Below the pieces are notes generated by a model, which had not been told where the DNA came from, did not search any database, and worked only from the letters and a program-made list of their open reading frames with translations. From NCBI RefSeq assembly GCF_009720625.1, contig NZ_CP046266.1:2117501-2181500 (forward strand): a DNA stretch of 64,000 nt. Direction: 5' to 3'. Of the stretch, positions 27,906 to 36,340 are shown one piece after another. The translations under genes and the position numbers were made by a program. Source of the stretch: Metabacillus sediminilitoris. GTDB taxonomy: Bacteria; Bacillota; Bacilli; Bacillales; Bacillaceae. Every line of letters begins with the position of its first letter. Position 1 is the first letter of the stretch.

Positions 27906-28970
27906 ATGAAACAGTTACAAACAGATCAGACCTTGGAATACACGCTTCCGTATGATCATTATGTGGACCAGCAAATATTTGAAGAAGAAAATAAAAAAAT
28001 CTTCCAAAACAGCTGGATTTTAGCCGGACATACGAGCCAAGTGGAAAATGTCGGAGACTTCTTCCTTTTTGAAATAGTGGATCAGCCATTAATCATCAGC
28101 AGAGATAAAAACAATGAATTGAATGCTTTTTACAATATATGTCCTCATAGAGGAACAAAAGTAGAAAAAAGTGAGCAAGGAAATAAAAAGGTTTTCATGT
28201 GTTCTTATCACGGCTGGACATTCCACTTGAACGGAAAATTGAATAGGGCACCAAACTTCGATACAAATGAATTAGGAAACCATAGCTGCATGACACAGGT
28301 GAAGCTGGAAGTATTCCAGTCATTGATTTTCATAAATTTGAACCCAGATGCAAGGCCGATGGCGGAAACATACGGAGAATTGATGGCCAACTTGGAAAAA
28401 TACGCGTTCTTGGATTCATTGAAAAAGATTCGTGTCACACAAAGAGTCATTGATGCCAACTGGAAAGCGGTTGTTGATAACTATTTGGAATGTGACCATT
28501 GTAAGATTGCACACCCTGAGTTTTCAAAAACCTTCGATATGAAAAATTACCACATTGATTTACATGACAATTTTTCATGTCAATATTCCGAACTGACGAA
28601 CAAAACAAATGAAGATCAAGAAGAGCACGCTAATTTCTATTGGGTATGGCCGAACTTGATGGTGAGCATTTATCCTGGAGAAGAAGGAAATATGACGACA
28701 AGCCAAATTTTGCCGCTGGCTCCGGATAAATCTCTGGCTATCTATAGCTACTACTTTAAATCAGACGAAATTAATGAGGAGCAGGAAGAACTGATTCGCT
28801 TCGTGGATCAGGTCAGAAGAGAAGATTTCGATCTTGTGGAGTTATTGCAAAAAGGTTTCCATACGAATGCCTTCAAGCACGGAATTTATTCTCCGACTGA
28901 GTATGCAATCAAATTTTTCCACGGCCTTTATGAAAACGCTATCAAACGAGGGTCAGTGATGAAGAAATGA
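27906..28970 (+). CDS. Rieske non-heme iron oxygenase, alpha subunit
   Basis: The 354-residue protein has an N-terminal Rieske 2Fe-2S domain with CPHRG (near residue 80) and CSYHGWTF (near 99) and a C-terminal mononuclear iron domain whose ligands sit in DNYLECDHCKIAHPEF (near 190-205). Length and pattern resemble choline, carnitine and stachydrine monooxygenases more than aromatic dioxygenases. AAGGGGGAAT precedes the ATG. No reductase or ferredoxin gene lies in the window, so an external electron donor is needed. The aldehyde dehydrogenase downstream fits oxidation of the aldehyde released by such enzymes; substrate is unproven. Confidence 0.88.
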   Translation: MKQLQTDQTLEYTLPYDHYVDQQIFEEENKKIFQNSWILAGHTSQVENVGDFFLFEIVDQPLIISRDKNNELNAFYNICPHRGTKVEKSEQGNKKVFMCSYHGWTFHLNGKLNRAPNFDTNELGNHSCMTQVKLEVFQSLIFINLNPDARPMAETYGELMANLEKYAFLDSLKKIRVTQRVIDANWKAVVDNYLECDHCKIAHPEFSKTFDMKNYHIDLHDNFSCQYSELTNKTNEDQEEHANFYWVWPNLMVSIYPGEEGNMTTSQILPLAPDKSLAIYSYYFKSDEINEEQEELIRFVDQVRREDFDLVELLQKGFHTNAFKHGIYSPTEYAIKFFHGLYENAIKRGSVMKK

Positions 28971-29091
28971 AATCGCGTGACGCCTACTTTTTTTAGGGGG
29001 CATAAAATCTCAGGGGAAAGTGATTATCGGCTTCAGGCTGAGAAAGTAAGCATAGTAGAAATATGAATAGACATTTTGGGAGGATATGACA

Positions 29092-30765
29092 ATGAACAAT
29101 CAAACAGAATTCACAGTTGCAGAAGCAATCGTAAAAGAGCTAATACAAGCAGAGGTGGACGTAGTATATGGGATCGTCAGTATCCACAATATGCCGATTT
29201 ATGATGCACTGCTGCGTGAAGGGAGCATCCGCATCGTCACTGCCCGCGGTGAAAGTGGAGCAGTCAACATGGCTGATGGCTATGCGCGTGCTACAGGGAA
29301 ATTGGGCGTTGTCATAACAAGTACTGGTGCTGGAGCAGGAAACGGTGCAGGTTCCTTGACAGAAACATGGAACTCAGGGACTCCGTTATTGCACATTACA
29401 GGGGAAGCTGATTCTCATTATATTGGAACAGATCAACGTTTTATCCACGAAGCTAAGGACCAGCTGAAAATGATGGATGGCGCGAACAAAACAGCTTATT
29501 TGTTGAAGCGTCCAAAGCAAATCACACCATTTATGCGCAAAGCAATCAAAGAGGCACTGACTGTTCCTACAGGGCCGGTAACGATTTCTATTCCAACGAA
29601 TTTCCAAACGCAGATCATTCCGCAAAATCAATTGATTGAAGTGGCATCGGTTCAAGAGCCGGAAGTGAAAATCAGCATTCCAGCTGATGTGACTGAAAAA
29701 ATTACCACAGCAAAAAGACCAGTTATCTGGGCAGGAAATGGAGTGATTGCTTCGGGAGCATCTGAGGAACTTCAACTGTTGGTAGATACAATTCAGCCTG
29801 CTGTCGTGACAAGTGAATCCGGAAAAGGGTCTATCCCTGAAAATCATCCGCTCTGCATCGGTCACTTTGCTGCCTCCCCTCAGGTGGAGGAACTCTTGAA
29901 AACATCGGATCTACTCATTAGTATTGGGGTCCGTTTCCGCGGTGGGGAAACGAACGGCTGGACGCTCCCAGTACCTGAAAATCATATTAATATCGATTTG
30001 AACCCAGATGCATTCAACCGCAATTTTGATACATTGTATACACTGGTCGGAGATGCCAAAGCCGTTTTACACGAGATTAATAGTGTATTAGAAAATAAGG
30101 AGATTAATCCAGATGAAGCTTTTGTAGACGAAGTGAAAGCTGCCCGTCAAGCCGTTCGGGATGACCTTCGCAGCCAAATTGGGCCTTACGGAGAGGTGGC
30201 AGATATCATGCGTGAACAGCTTCCTGAGAATACAATCTTGGTGACGGATGTAACCATCCCTGGATACACGTGGGGGAATAAATTGTTCGACATTTATGAA
30301 CCTAGAAATTATCTCTACATGACCGGCGGTGGAATCGGGCAAGGCTTGCCAATGGCGATCGGTGCCCAAATAGGCCAGTCAGAAAAGCCAGTCGTTCTTA
30401 TTGCAGGTGATGGTGGATTCATGGTGAATGCAGGAGAAATGATCACGGCGATTCAGGAAGAAACACCGCTTATCATTCTTTTATTCGATGATGGCGGATA
30501 TGGAATCTTAAGATACTACCAAGAAGCAGCTTATGGCAGACGGACATCTGTAGATCTAGTTAACCCAGATTTCGTCATGATGGCAAAATCAATGGGCTTC
30601 GAATCAGAGAAAGTACGCTCGGTCGATGAGTTCAAGCAAGGGTTAGCGAATGCAATTGCAAGCAAAAAACCTTATATGGTAGTAGTAGATGTCGAAGCAG
30701 TAGGAGTATTGGAATACAAAGATTCTGACGAATACATCGCATCCTTCCGTCCAAAACACGGATAA
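29092..30765 (+). CDS. Thiamine diphosphate-dependent enzyme (acetolactate synthase/benzoylformate decarboxylase-like)
   Basis: The 557-residue protein has the three-domain ThDP fold: PYR domain with the catalytic glutamate in TARGESGAVNMADGYAR (near residue 50), a central domain (about 190-330), and the PP domain with GDGGF..(about 25)..DDGGYG near residue 440. The usual NN at the end of this motif is DD. The ATG at 29092 has the better spacing from GGGAGG; another lies two codons upstream. It probably decarboxylates or condenses a 2-oxoacid in the sigma-54 regulated pathway. Substrate is not determinable. Confidence 0.85.
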   Translation: MNNQTEFTVAEAIVKELIQAEVDVVYGIVSIHNMPIYDALLREGSIRIVTARGESGAVNMADGYARATGKLGVVITSTGAGAGNGAGSLTETWNSGTPLLHITGEADSHYIGTDQRFIHEAKDQLKMMDGANKTAYLLKRPKQITPFMRKAIKEALTVPTGPVTISIPTNFQTQIIPQNQLIEVASVQEPEVKISIPADVTEKITTAKRPVIWAGNGVIASGASEELQLLVDTIQPAVVTSESGKGSIPENHPLCIGHFAASPQVEELLKTSDLLISIGVRFRGGETNGWTLPVPENHINIDLNPDAFNRNFDTLYTLVGDAKAVLHEINSVLENKEINPDEAFVDEVKAARQAVRDDLRSQIGPYGEVADIMREQLPENTILVTDVTIPGYTWGNKLFDIYEPRNYLYMTGGGIGQGLPMAIGAQIGQSEKPVVLIAGDGGFMVNAGEMITAIQEETPLIILLFDDGGYGILRYYQEAAYGRRTSVDLVNPDFVMMAKSMGFESEKVRSVDEFKQGLANAIASKKPYMVVVDVEAVGVLEYKDSDEYIASFRPKHG

Positions 30766-31161
30766 GGTTTTACTGAATTCAATGTTCATTCCAACACTTC
30801 TAAATGTGGGTTATACCCCCAATTTTAAATAGTTAGTAGGGCGGAGTGGTTGATTTCCGCTACAGATGCTCGCTTTCCGCTCCAATCAACCTTAAATAGT
30901 TTTTGCTAAAAAACAACAATCTTTTAGAAAAGAGCCATCTTTTAATACTGTTGGTCATAATTCCTTCATATGCCCGCCAATTCTATCTACGTAAAAAGCA
31001 TCAAAGTTTGCGAAAACAGTCTAATAGAAATTGGCTCTATTTTACCGTATTGCTGGATGAAATTATGTAATTGCTGCAAATCAAGGCTGTATTTGTATGA
31101 CTGCACCCTTGATTTCCGCATTGCTAGAATGGAAGCTGACAAGTAGGGAGGAAACAAAGGT
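30766..31161. other. Intergenic region before aldehyde dehydrogenase
   Basis: Holds the repeat at 30841-30893. No sigma-54 motif was found here, so the aldehyde dehydrogenase is either read through or uses another promoter. Confidence 0.4.
30841..30893. repeat. Bacillus-type intergenic repeat (GTTGATTTCCGC family)
   Basis: GCGGAGTGGTTGATTTCCGC followed by CTCGCTTTCCGCTCCAATCAACC is a familiar dispersed word in Bacillus intergenic regions. GGTTGATT and AATCAACC form the outer stem. Confidence 0.55.
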
Positions 31162-32634
31162 ATGATAAAAGAATTGAAACACTATATAAATGGACAATGG
31201 ATCGAATCAAGTGACCCGAAAAAACTTACGATCATCAATCCTGCTACACAGGAAGTTATTGCCAGAGCCCCAAAAGCAACAAAAGTAGAAACAGAAGAAG
31301 CCATCAAAATAGCGAAGAGAACGTTTGAAAGCGGCGTCTGGTCTGACCGTTCTCCACAAGAAAGAGCGGCAGTTTTACTTCAGATTGCTGATAAATTGCA
31401 GGAAAACATTGACGAGTTAACAGAGCTGGAAGTACAAAATAACGGCAAAACGAGAAGAGAGGCCCAATCAGATGCTGAAGAGGCAGTAGGCACTTTCATT
31501 TATTATGCTGGACTGCTCAATATGCCTAATGGTCAAGCATATGAAGCATCCTCTGATATGCAGACATTGATCGTAAAAGAACCGATGGGTGTTGCTGGAT
31601 TGATCGTTCCTTGGAACTTTCCATTATTGATGAGTGTCTGGAAGATTGCTCCAGCATTAGCGGCAGGTAACAGCATTCTTTTAAAACCGGCAGAAATTAC
31701 GCCGATGACTGCGGTAAAATTATTTGAGCTGATGAATGAGACCGATCTGCCAAAAGGGGCAGCTAACCTCATCATGGGAGCTGGATCGGTTGTAGGCCAG
31801 ACGATCGCTGAAAGCAATGATGTGGATATCGTTTCTTTTACTGGAAGCACAGGAGTCGGCCGCCAAATCATGCAGACCGCAGCAGGCAATATGAAAAAAG
31901 TTTCTCTTGAACTGGGAGGAAAATCCCCGAACATCATTTTTGATGATACAGATTTGGAAACAGCCGTTGATTACTCCTTGTTTGGCATTTTCATGGGATC
32001 TGGGCAAGTTTGTTCTTCAGGAAGCCGCATTCTTGTCCAAGAGGGGATCTACGATGAATTTGTAAAAAAATATGTAGAAAAAGCAAAAGGAATAAGAGTT
32101 GGTCCTGGAAATGACAAGAACGCCCAGATGGGAGCCATAGTCAGTGAACAGCACCTCGAAAGCATACTAGACTACATTCGAATTGGAAAAGAAGAAGGTG
32201 CAACCCTTGCTCTAGGCGGCAATCGAATCGAGAAAAATGGTTTAGAAAAAGGATTTTTCATTGAACCAACCATCTTTACGAACGTAACAAGCGACATGCG
32301 GATTGTCAGAGAAGAAATCTTTGGTCCTGTTGTTGCGATCCAAAAGTTTAAAGATGAAGAAGAGGCAATCAAGATTGCCAACGATACAGACTTTGGCCTT
32401 GCAGGCGCTGTCTTCTCTACAGATCAAAACAAAGCATTGCGTGTCATCAAAAAAGTTAGAGCTGGCATCACATGGGTGAACGCCTACCACCTTACGAATA
32501 TTCAAGCCCCGTGGGGCGGCTACAAACAAAGTGGTATCGGCAGAAGCCTTGGTACGTATGGATTGGATGAATATCAGGAAACGAAACAGATCAACATTAA
32601 TCTGGCTCCGAAGCCGATTCATTGGTTTGAATAG
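31162..32634 (+). CDS. NAD(P)-dependent aldehyde dehydrogenase
   Basis: A full-length (490-residue) aldehyde dehydrogenase. The active-site glutamate is in SLELGGKSPN (near residue 250) and the nucleophilic cysteine in GQVCSSGSR (near 284). The NAD motif FTGSTGVG and C-terminal PWGGYKQSGIGR are present. It resembles betaine-aldehyde and phenylacetaldehyde dehydrogenases. GGGAGGAAAC precedes the ATG. Next to a Rieske oxygenase it likely oxidises the product aldehyde to an acid. Confidence 0.92.
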   Translation: MIKELKHYINGQWIESSDPKKLTIINPATQEVIARAPKATKVETEEAIKIAKRTFESGVWSDRSPQERAAVLLQIADKLQENIDELTELEVQNNGKTRREAQSDAEEAVGTFIYYAGLLNMPNGQAYEASSDMQTLIVKEPMGVAGLIVPWNFPLLMSVWKIAPALAAGNSILLKPAEITPMTAVKLFELMNETDLPKGAANLIMGAGSVVGQTIAESNDVDIVSFTGSTGVGRQIMQTAAGNMKKVSLELGGKSPNIIFDDTDLETAVDYSLFGIFMGSGQVCSSGSRILVQEGIYDEFVKKYVEKAKGIRVGPGNDKNAQMGAIVSEQHLESILDYIRIGKEEGATLALGGNRIEKNGLEKGFFIEPTIFTNVTSDMRIVREEIFGPVVAIQKFKDEEEAIKIANDTDFGLAGAVFSTDQNKALRVIKKVRAGITWVNAYHLTNIQAPWGGYKQSGIGRSLGTYGLDEYQETKQININLAPKPIHWFE

Positions 32635-32644
32635 GGAATAAAAG

Positions 32645-32678
32645 AAGAGCTTGCAGGTCATCTTCTGCAAGCTTTTCT
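32645..32678 (+). terminator. Terminator after aldehyde dehydrogenase
   Basis: Stem GAGCTTGCAG with CTGCAAGCTT followed by TTCTT. Confidence 0.65.
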
Positions 32679-32846
32679 TGCAAAGAGAGTTTTATGTTGG
32701 AGTTTACTACTATTGCTGACTCAGCTTTTCCCTAAATGAATAGATTTGAAACGTTTTAAGGTTACTAAGAACGCCCATCGTTATTGCTCAAATTAGGTTT
32801 GCCGAGACGTAGTGATTCCTTATTTTTAGGATGGAACACATTCTAG

Positions 32847-32864
32847 TGAGTTTTCAGAAACTCA
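32847..32864. promoter_or_regulatory. Candidate activator site UAS-3
   Basis: TGAGTTT-TCAG-AAACTCA is a perfect inverted repeat 70-88 bases upstream of the sigma-54 promoter at 32935. It shares GTGAGTTT with UAS-1. Confidence 0.6.
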
Positions 32865-32934
32865 ATGAACACAATGGCACTCACTTTTATTTTTATAAAC
32901 CTTATCAGTAACCGATATTGTATCACAAAAATGG

Positions 32935-32950
32935 TGGCACAAATGTTGCA
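32935..32950 (+). promoter_or_regulatory. Sigma-54 promoter of the dehydrogenase-permease operon
   Basis: TGGCACAAATGTTGCA is an excellent -24/-12 element with ten bases between GG and GC. Confidence 0.82.
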
Positions 32951-33023
32951 ATATTAGATGTAAGAGGAGTTTCTTATAGAAAAGAGATAACGACAAGACA
33001 AATCGATGGACTTCTCACTTTTT

Positions 33024-33037
33024 TGAAAGCGCTTAAA
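33024..33037 (+). promoter_or_regulatory. Candidate CcpA cre site downstream of the promoter
   Basis: TGAAAGCGCTTAAA differs from the cre consensus only at the end. Placed between the sigma-54 promoter and the start codon, it could act as a roadblock. This resembles catabolite control of sigma-L-dependent rocG in B. subtilis. Confidence 0.4.
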
Positions 33038-33245
33038 TTAGAGAGGGTTAAGAATTTTATGGGGAAATGAGGAGGTCGCTTAAAAAATTTGCGGGAGTGA
33101 AAAATTTCGTACAGAACGAATCGTACAATAAGAAATGTTTTTTCTAATTTGGAGACTAGCAATCTAGCCATTTTTCATTAAAGAAAGTGTTATACACGGA
33201 TTGCAGTAAGTTATGAAAGTCGTGAAGTTATTAGGGGGGATTGGA

Positions 33246-34430
33246 TTGTCTAGACCATATTTAGTTGTCGAGTGGAATGATACGGAAACAGATGCGCAAG
33301 GGTGGCTTGTTGTTCATAACTTCATGAAAGGCTATACAGGCGGCGGTACGAGAATGCATCCGTCAGTGACAAAGGAAGAGGTTATTAGATTGGCCGAGGC
33401 CATGGCTTATAAGTATGTAGCTTGTGACAGCGGAACGACCGGGGGATGTAAAGCAGGTATTTCTTATGATTACAAAGCTCCTGATGCCTATGCAGTATTA
33501 AGAAGATTTTTAATTGCCATGATGCCTTATATTGATATCGGTGTTTCATTGGGCAGTGATTTAGGGACGAAATACGAGGATGTGCTCAAAATCTTTAACG
33601 AATTTGGCATAGATATCCCGCTGACGAAGTCAATGAAACAAGATCCTGCTGTCCTTCAAGGGATAAAGGATTTTGATCGACTGATGAAAACAAGAATCGA
33701 CGGATTGCTGTTAAATGATGCTGTCACAGGATATGGCGTTGCCTTTTCGGCAGATGAAGCCTGGAAATTTAAAAATGGCAAAGACGGAGCGAAGGTTATC
33801 ATCCAAGGCTTCGGTTGTGTAGGGGCAAGCTGCGCATTGAAACTGTCTCAATTAGGTTATAAAATCGTCGGAATTTCGGATGCGAACTTGTTCGTCACAT
33901 GTGAAGAAGGATTAGATGTTCAAAAGCTCATTGACCATAAGAATGTATATGGAGAAATGGATCAAGCCCATTTTGAACCAACCTATACGGTAAGGCCAAA
34001 CGCGGACTGGCTTGATATGGACTGCGATATTGTCATCCCATGTGCATTAGAGGACGTTATAAATGAGTCTAATGCTGATACTGTGAAAGCAAGCTTAATT
34101 GTTGAAGCTGCCAATATTCCAATCTCTTCTAAAGGAGACGAAATCATCAGACAAAGAGGAATTGACATCGTTAACGATTTTGTTGCGAACCTGGGGGCAA
34201 TAAGGTTTTATGATGCCGTTATTTTTGGACTGGTCAAACCGGACCCTCAGGCTGTGATTGATGATATTGAAAAGCTATGCCGAAAAAATACCTATCAACT
34301 ATTTTCGGATGCAAAGAAACAAAACAGGTATCAGCGAGACGTTGCTTATGAAATTTTCAAACCGGAAGTCAGCGATTTAGTAGAGTTTGCGGATCCTTCC
34401 GAAAAGGCAGCTGCTCGGGTAAACGGATAA
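33246..34430 (+). CDS. Glu/Leu/Phe/Val dehydrogenase family enzyme
   Basis: The protein has 394 residues from a TTG at 33246 that follows AGGGGGGA with good spacing; an ATG at 33213 lacks a site. The N-terminal dimerisation/substrate domain holds GYTGGGTRMHPSVT and the catalytic-lysine region CDSGTTGGCKAGI. The C-terminal Rossmann domain has IIQGFGCVGASCA. It would deaminate an amino acid to a 2-oxoacid with NAD(P). Downstream lies an amino acid permease and upstream a ThDP enzyme that could use the 2-oxoacid. Specificity is unknown. Confidence 0.85.
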   Translation: MSRPYLVVEWNDTETDAQGWLVVHNFMKGYTGGGTRMHPSVTKEEVIRLAEAMAYKYVACDSGTTGGCKAGISYDYKAPDAYAVLRRFLIAMMPYIDIGVSLGSDLGTKYEDVLKIFNEFGIDIPLTKSMKQDPAVLQGIKDFDRLMKTRIDGLLLNDAVTGYGVAFSADEAWKFKNGKDGAKVIIQGFGCVGASCALKLSQLGYKIVGISDANLFVTCEEGLDVQKLIDHKNVYGEMDQAHFEPTYTVRPNADWLDMDCDIVIPCALEDVINESNADTVKASLIVEAANIPISSKGDEIIRQRGIDIVNDFVANLGAIRFYDAVIFGLVKPDPQAVIDDIEKLCRKNTYQLFSDAKKQNRYQRDVAYEIFKPEVSDLVEFADPSEKAAARVNG

Positions 34431-34481
34431 TTATTTCTATTAAGTCTTTCATGAGGATAGAAGAAATACAGGGGGGATTGG

Positions 34482-35906
34482 ATGGAGCCAGAACAAGGGA
34501 GTCAACCAAAAGAATTAAAACGTTCGATGAAAAGTCGACATTTATTTATGCTTTCCGTAGGTGGAGTCATTGGAACAGGTCTTTTCATAGGGTCCGGATA
34601 TGCGATCGGTGAAGCCGGACCTATGGGAGCCATAACTGCCTATTTGGCAGGGGGCTTACTTATGTACATGGTCATGGTTTGTCTTGGCGAGCTATCCGTC
34701 GTGATGCCGGTCTCAGGTTCATTCCAGGCTCATGCAGAGCGATTTATCGGCCCTGCCTCCGGGTTTATGATCGGCTGGACGTATTGGTTGAGCTGGGCTA
34801 TTTACGTAGGGCTTGAGTTTATTGCGGCAGGTTTGCTGATGGCCAGATGGTTTCCAAATGTACCAGTATGGATATGGTGTGCGGTTTTCACCTTGCTTTT
34901 ATTCGGTATAAACGCTTTGACAACAAGAAGCTTTGCCGAGATGGAATATTGGTTCTCTGCCATTAAAGTCTTTGCTGTCCTCTTTTTTATCGTGATTGGC
35001 GGAGCAGCGATGTTCGGATTGGTTCCTTTAAAGGGACAATCTGCCCCGCTGCTTTCAAACTTTATCGGTGACGGATTATTTCCAACAGGATTCATTGGCG
35101 TATTTATCTCGATGATGACAGTCGTCTATGCTTTTATGGGTTCGGAAATTATGGGAGTAGCAGCAGGTGAGACAGAGGATCCCGAAAAGAGTATCCCAAA
35201 AGCAATCAAGAGTATCATCTTCCGTATTTTGCTTTTCTATGTACTCGCAACTTTTGTCTTATCAGCCATTGTTCCATGGAAAGAAGCAGGGGTTCTCGAA
35301 AGCCCATTTGTCACTGTATTCGATATGATCGGTATTCCTTATGCAGCTGATATCATGAACTTCGTTATTTTAACAGCCATTCTTTCGGTGGGAAATACAG
35401 GTTTGTTTGCTTGTACAAGAATCCTTTTTTCCCTTTCACAAAGCGGGCAGGCTCCTCGTTTATTCGGAAAGGTAAACAAGCGGGGTGTGCCGATGAACGC
35501 TTTGCTCGTGACGCTCGCCTTTGCCTTGCTGTCCCTGCTTACCAGTGTCATAGCAGAGGAAACATTATTTGTGGTGCTGCTTGCGATCAGTGGTGTTGGA
35601 GGGGTGGTTACGTGGATGGCGATTGCGTTAGCACAGTATAAATTCCGTAAACATTATATAGCAGATGGCGGAAAGCTGGAGGATTTAACATTTAAAGTTC
35701 CTTTCTTCCCTCTCGTTCCAATTGGCTGCCTCATCATGTGCGTAGGTATCGTCGTGTTTACCGCTTTCGATCCGGCACAGCGGACATCATTGTATATCGG
35801 ATTCGGCTTTGTTGCAGCTTGTTATGTCTTTTACTATTTTAAATTTTCCAGAAAGAAAATCGATTCAACAATCGTAACAGAAGGGCAGCCCGATAAAATC
35901 GTGTAA
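34482..35906 (+). CDS. Amino acid permease (APC superfamily, AAT family)
   Basis: The 474-residue protein has twelve hydrophobic segments and starts with the AAT family signature (LKRSMKSRHLFMLSVGGVIGTGLFIGSG). The second conserved block, MGSEIMGVAAGETEDPEKSIP, is at about residues 216-236. GGGGGGATTGG precedes the ATG, 51 bases after the dehydrogenase stop, so both should share the sigma-54 transcript. It probably imports the amino acid used by that dehydrogenase. Confidence 0.9.
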   Translation: MEPEQGSQPKELKRSMKSRHLFMLSVGGVIGTGLFIGSGYAIGEAGPMGAITAYLAGGLLMYMVMVCLGELSVVMPVSGSFQAHAERFIGPASGFMIGWTYWLSWAIYVGLEFIAAGLLMARWFPNVPVWIWCAVFTLLLFGINALTTRSFAEMEYWFSAIKVFAVLFFIVIGGAAMFGLVPLKGQSAPLLSNFIGDGLFPTGFIGVFISMMTVVYAFMGSEIMGVAAGETEDPEKSIPKAIKSIIFRILLFYVLATFVLSAIVPWKEAGVLESPFVTVFDMIGIPYAADIMNFVILTAILSVGNTGLFACTRILFSLSQSGQAPRLFGKVNKRGVPMNALLVTLAFALLSLLTSVIAEETLFVVLLAISGVGGVVTWMAIALAQYKFRKHYIADGGKLEDLTFKVPFFPLVPIGCLIMCVGIVVFTAFDPAQRTSLYIGFGFVAACYVFYYFKFSRKKIDSTIVTEGQPDKIV

Positions 35907-36002
35907 TCGATTTGCGATGGTTTAGATGAGGAAAGCTATTAAAAATCGAGATTTAATAGAAATGTTGCAGCCAAAAGAATGACGGGGCGGGTATACCAGT
36001 CA

Positions 36003-36115
36003 GTTATCCCATATTAACGGGCAGTAATACCCCACCTCTAGGCTTGAGTTGAATGATACAAAAAAGCGAAGGTGGGGGATAAAGAAAACCACCGCTGATG
36101 GAAGTCTCGCTTTAT
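36003..36115 (+). repeat. Structured dispersed repeat, copy F (internally deleted)
   Basis: Only 113 bp remain: the left end TTATCCCATATTAACGGGCAG, a degenerate centre, and the right end CTGATGGAAGTCTCGCTTTAT. The middle of the element and parts of both hairpins are gone. Confidence 0.75.
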
Positions 36116-36148
36116 ACAAGTAAGTATTCTAAATGAGGATGGTGGAAG

Positions 36149-36340
36149 ATGAAAAAGTTGATTTTTGTATTAACGACTATACCAGCTTTGGGGTCACTTG
36201 TTGTCATCAATCGGGTGGAACCCTATGTACTTGGCTTGCCATTTGTCCTTTTCTGGGGAATATGCTGGGTATTTCTGACATCTCTATTTTTGATCATTGC
36301 TAATAAATTTGATGACTCAAAAGAGGAGGAAGAATTATGA
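36149..36340 (+). CDS. DUF3311 small membrane protein, symporter partner
   Basis: The 63-residue protein has two hydrophobic segments (residues about 3-24 and 31-50) and an acidic tail. It matches DUF3311, a family found just before SSS symporter genes and probably part of the transporter. Its stop overlaps the ATG of the next gene (ATGA). GATGGTGGAAG precedes the ATG. Confidence 0.8.
   Translation: MKKLIFVLTTIPALGSLVVINRVEPYVLGLPFVLFWGICWVFLTSLFLIIANKFDDSKEEEEL

Larger units (their letters stand above)
32635..33245. other. Regulatory region upstream of the dehydrogenase
   Basis: Contains the terminator at 32645, UAS-3, the sigma-54 promoter at 32935 and a cre-like site at 33024. The leader from the promoter to the start codon is nearly 300 bases; no ORF in it is convincing. 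Confidence 0.6.
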
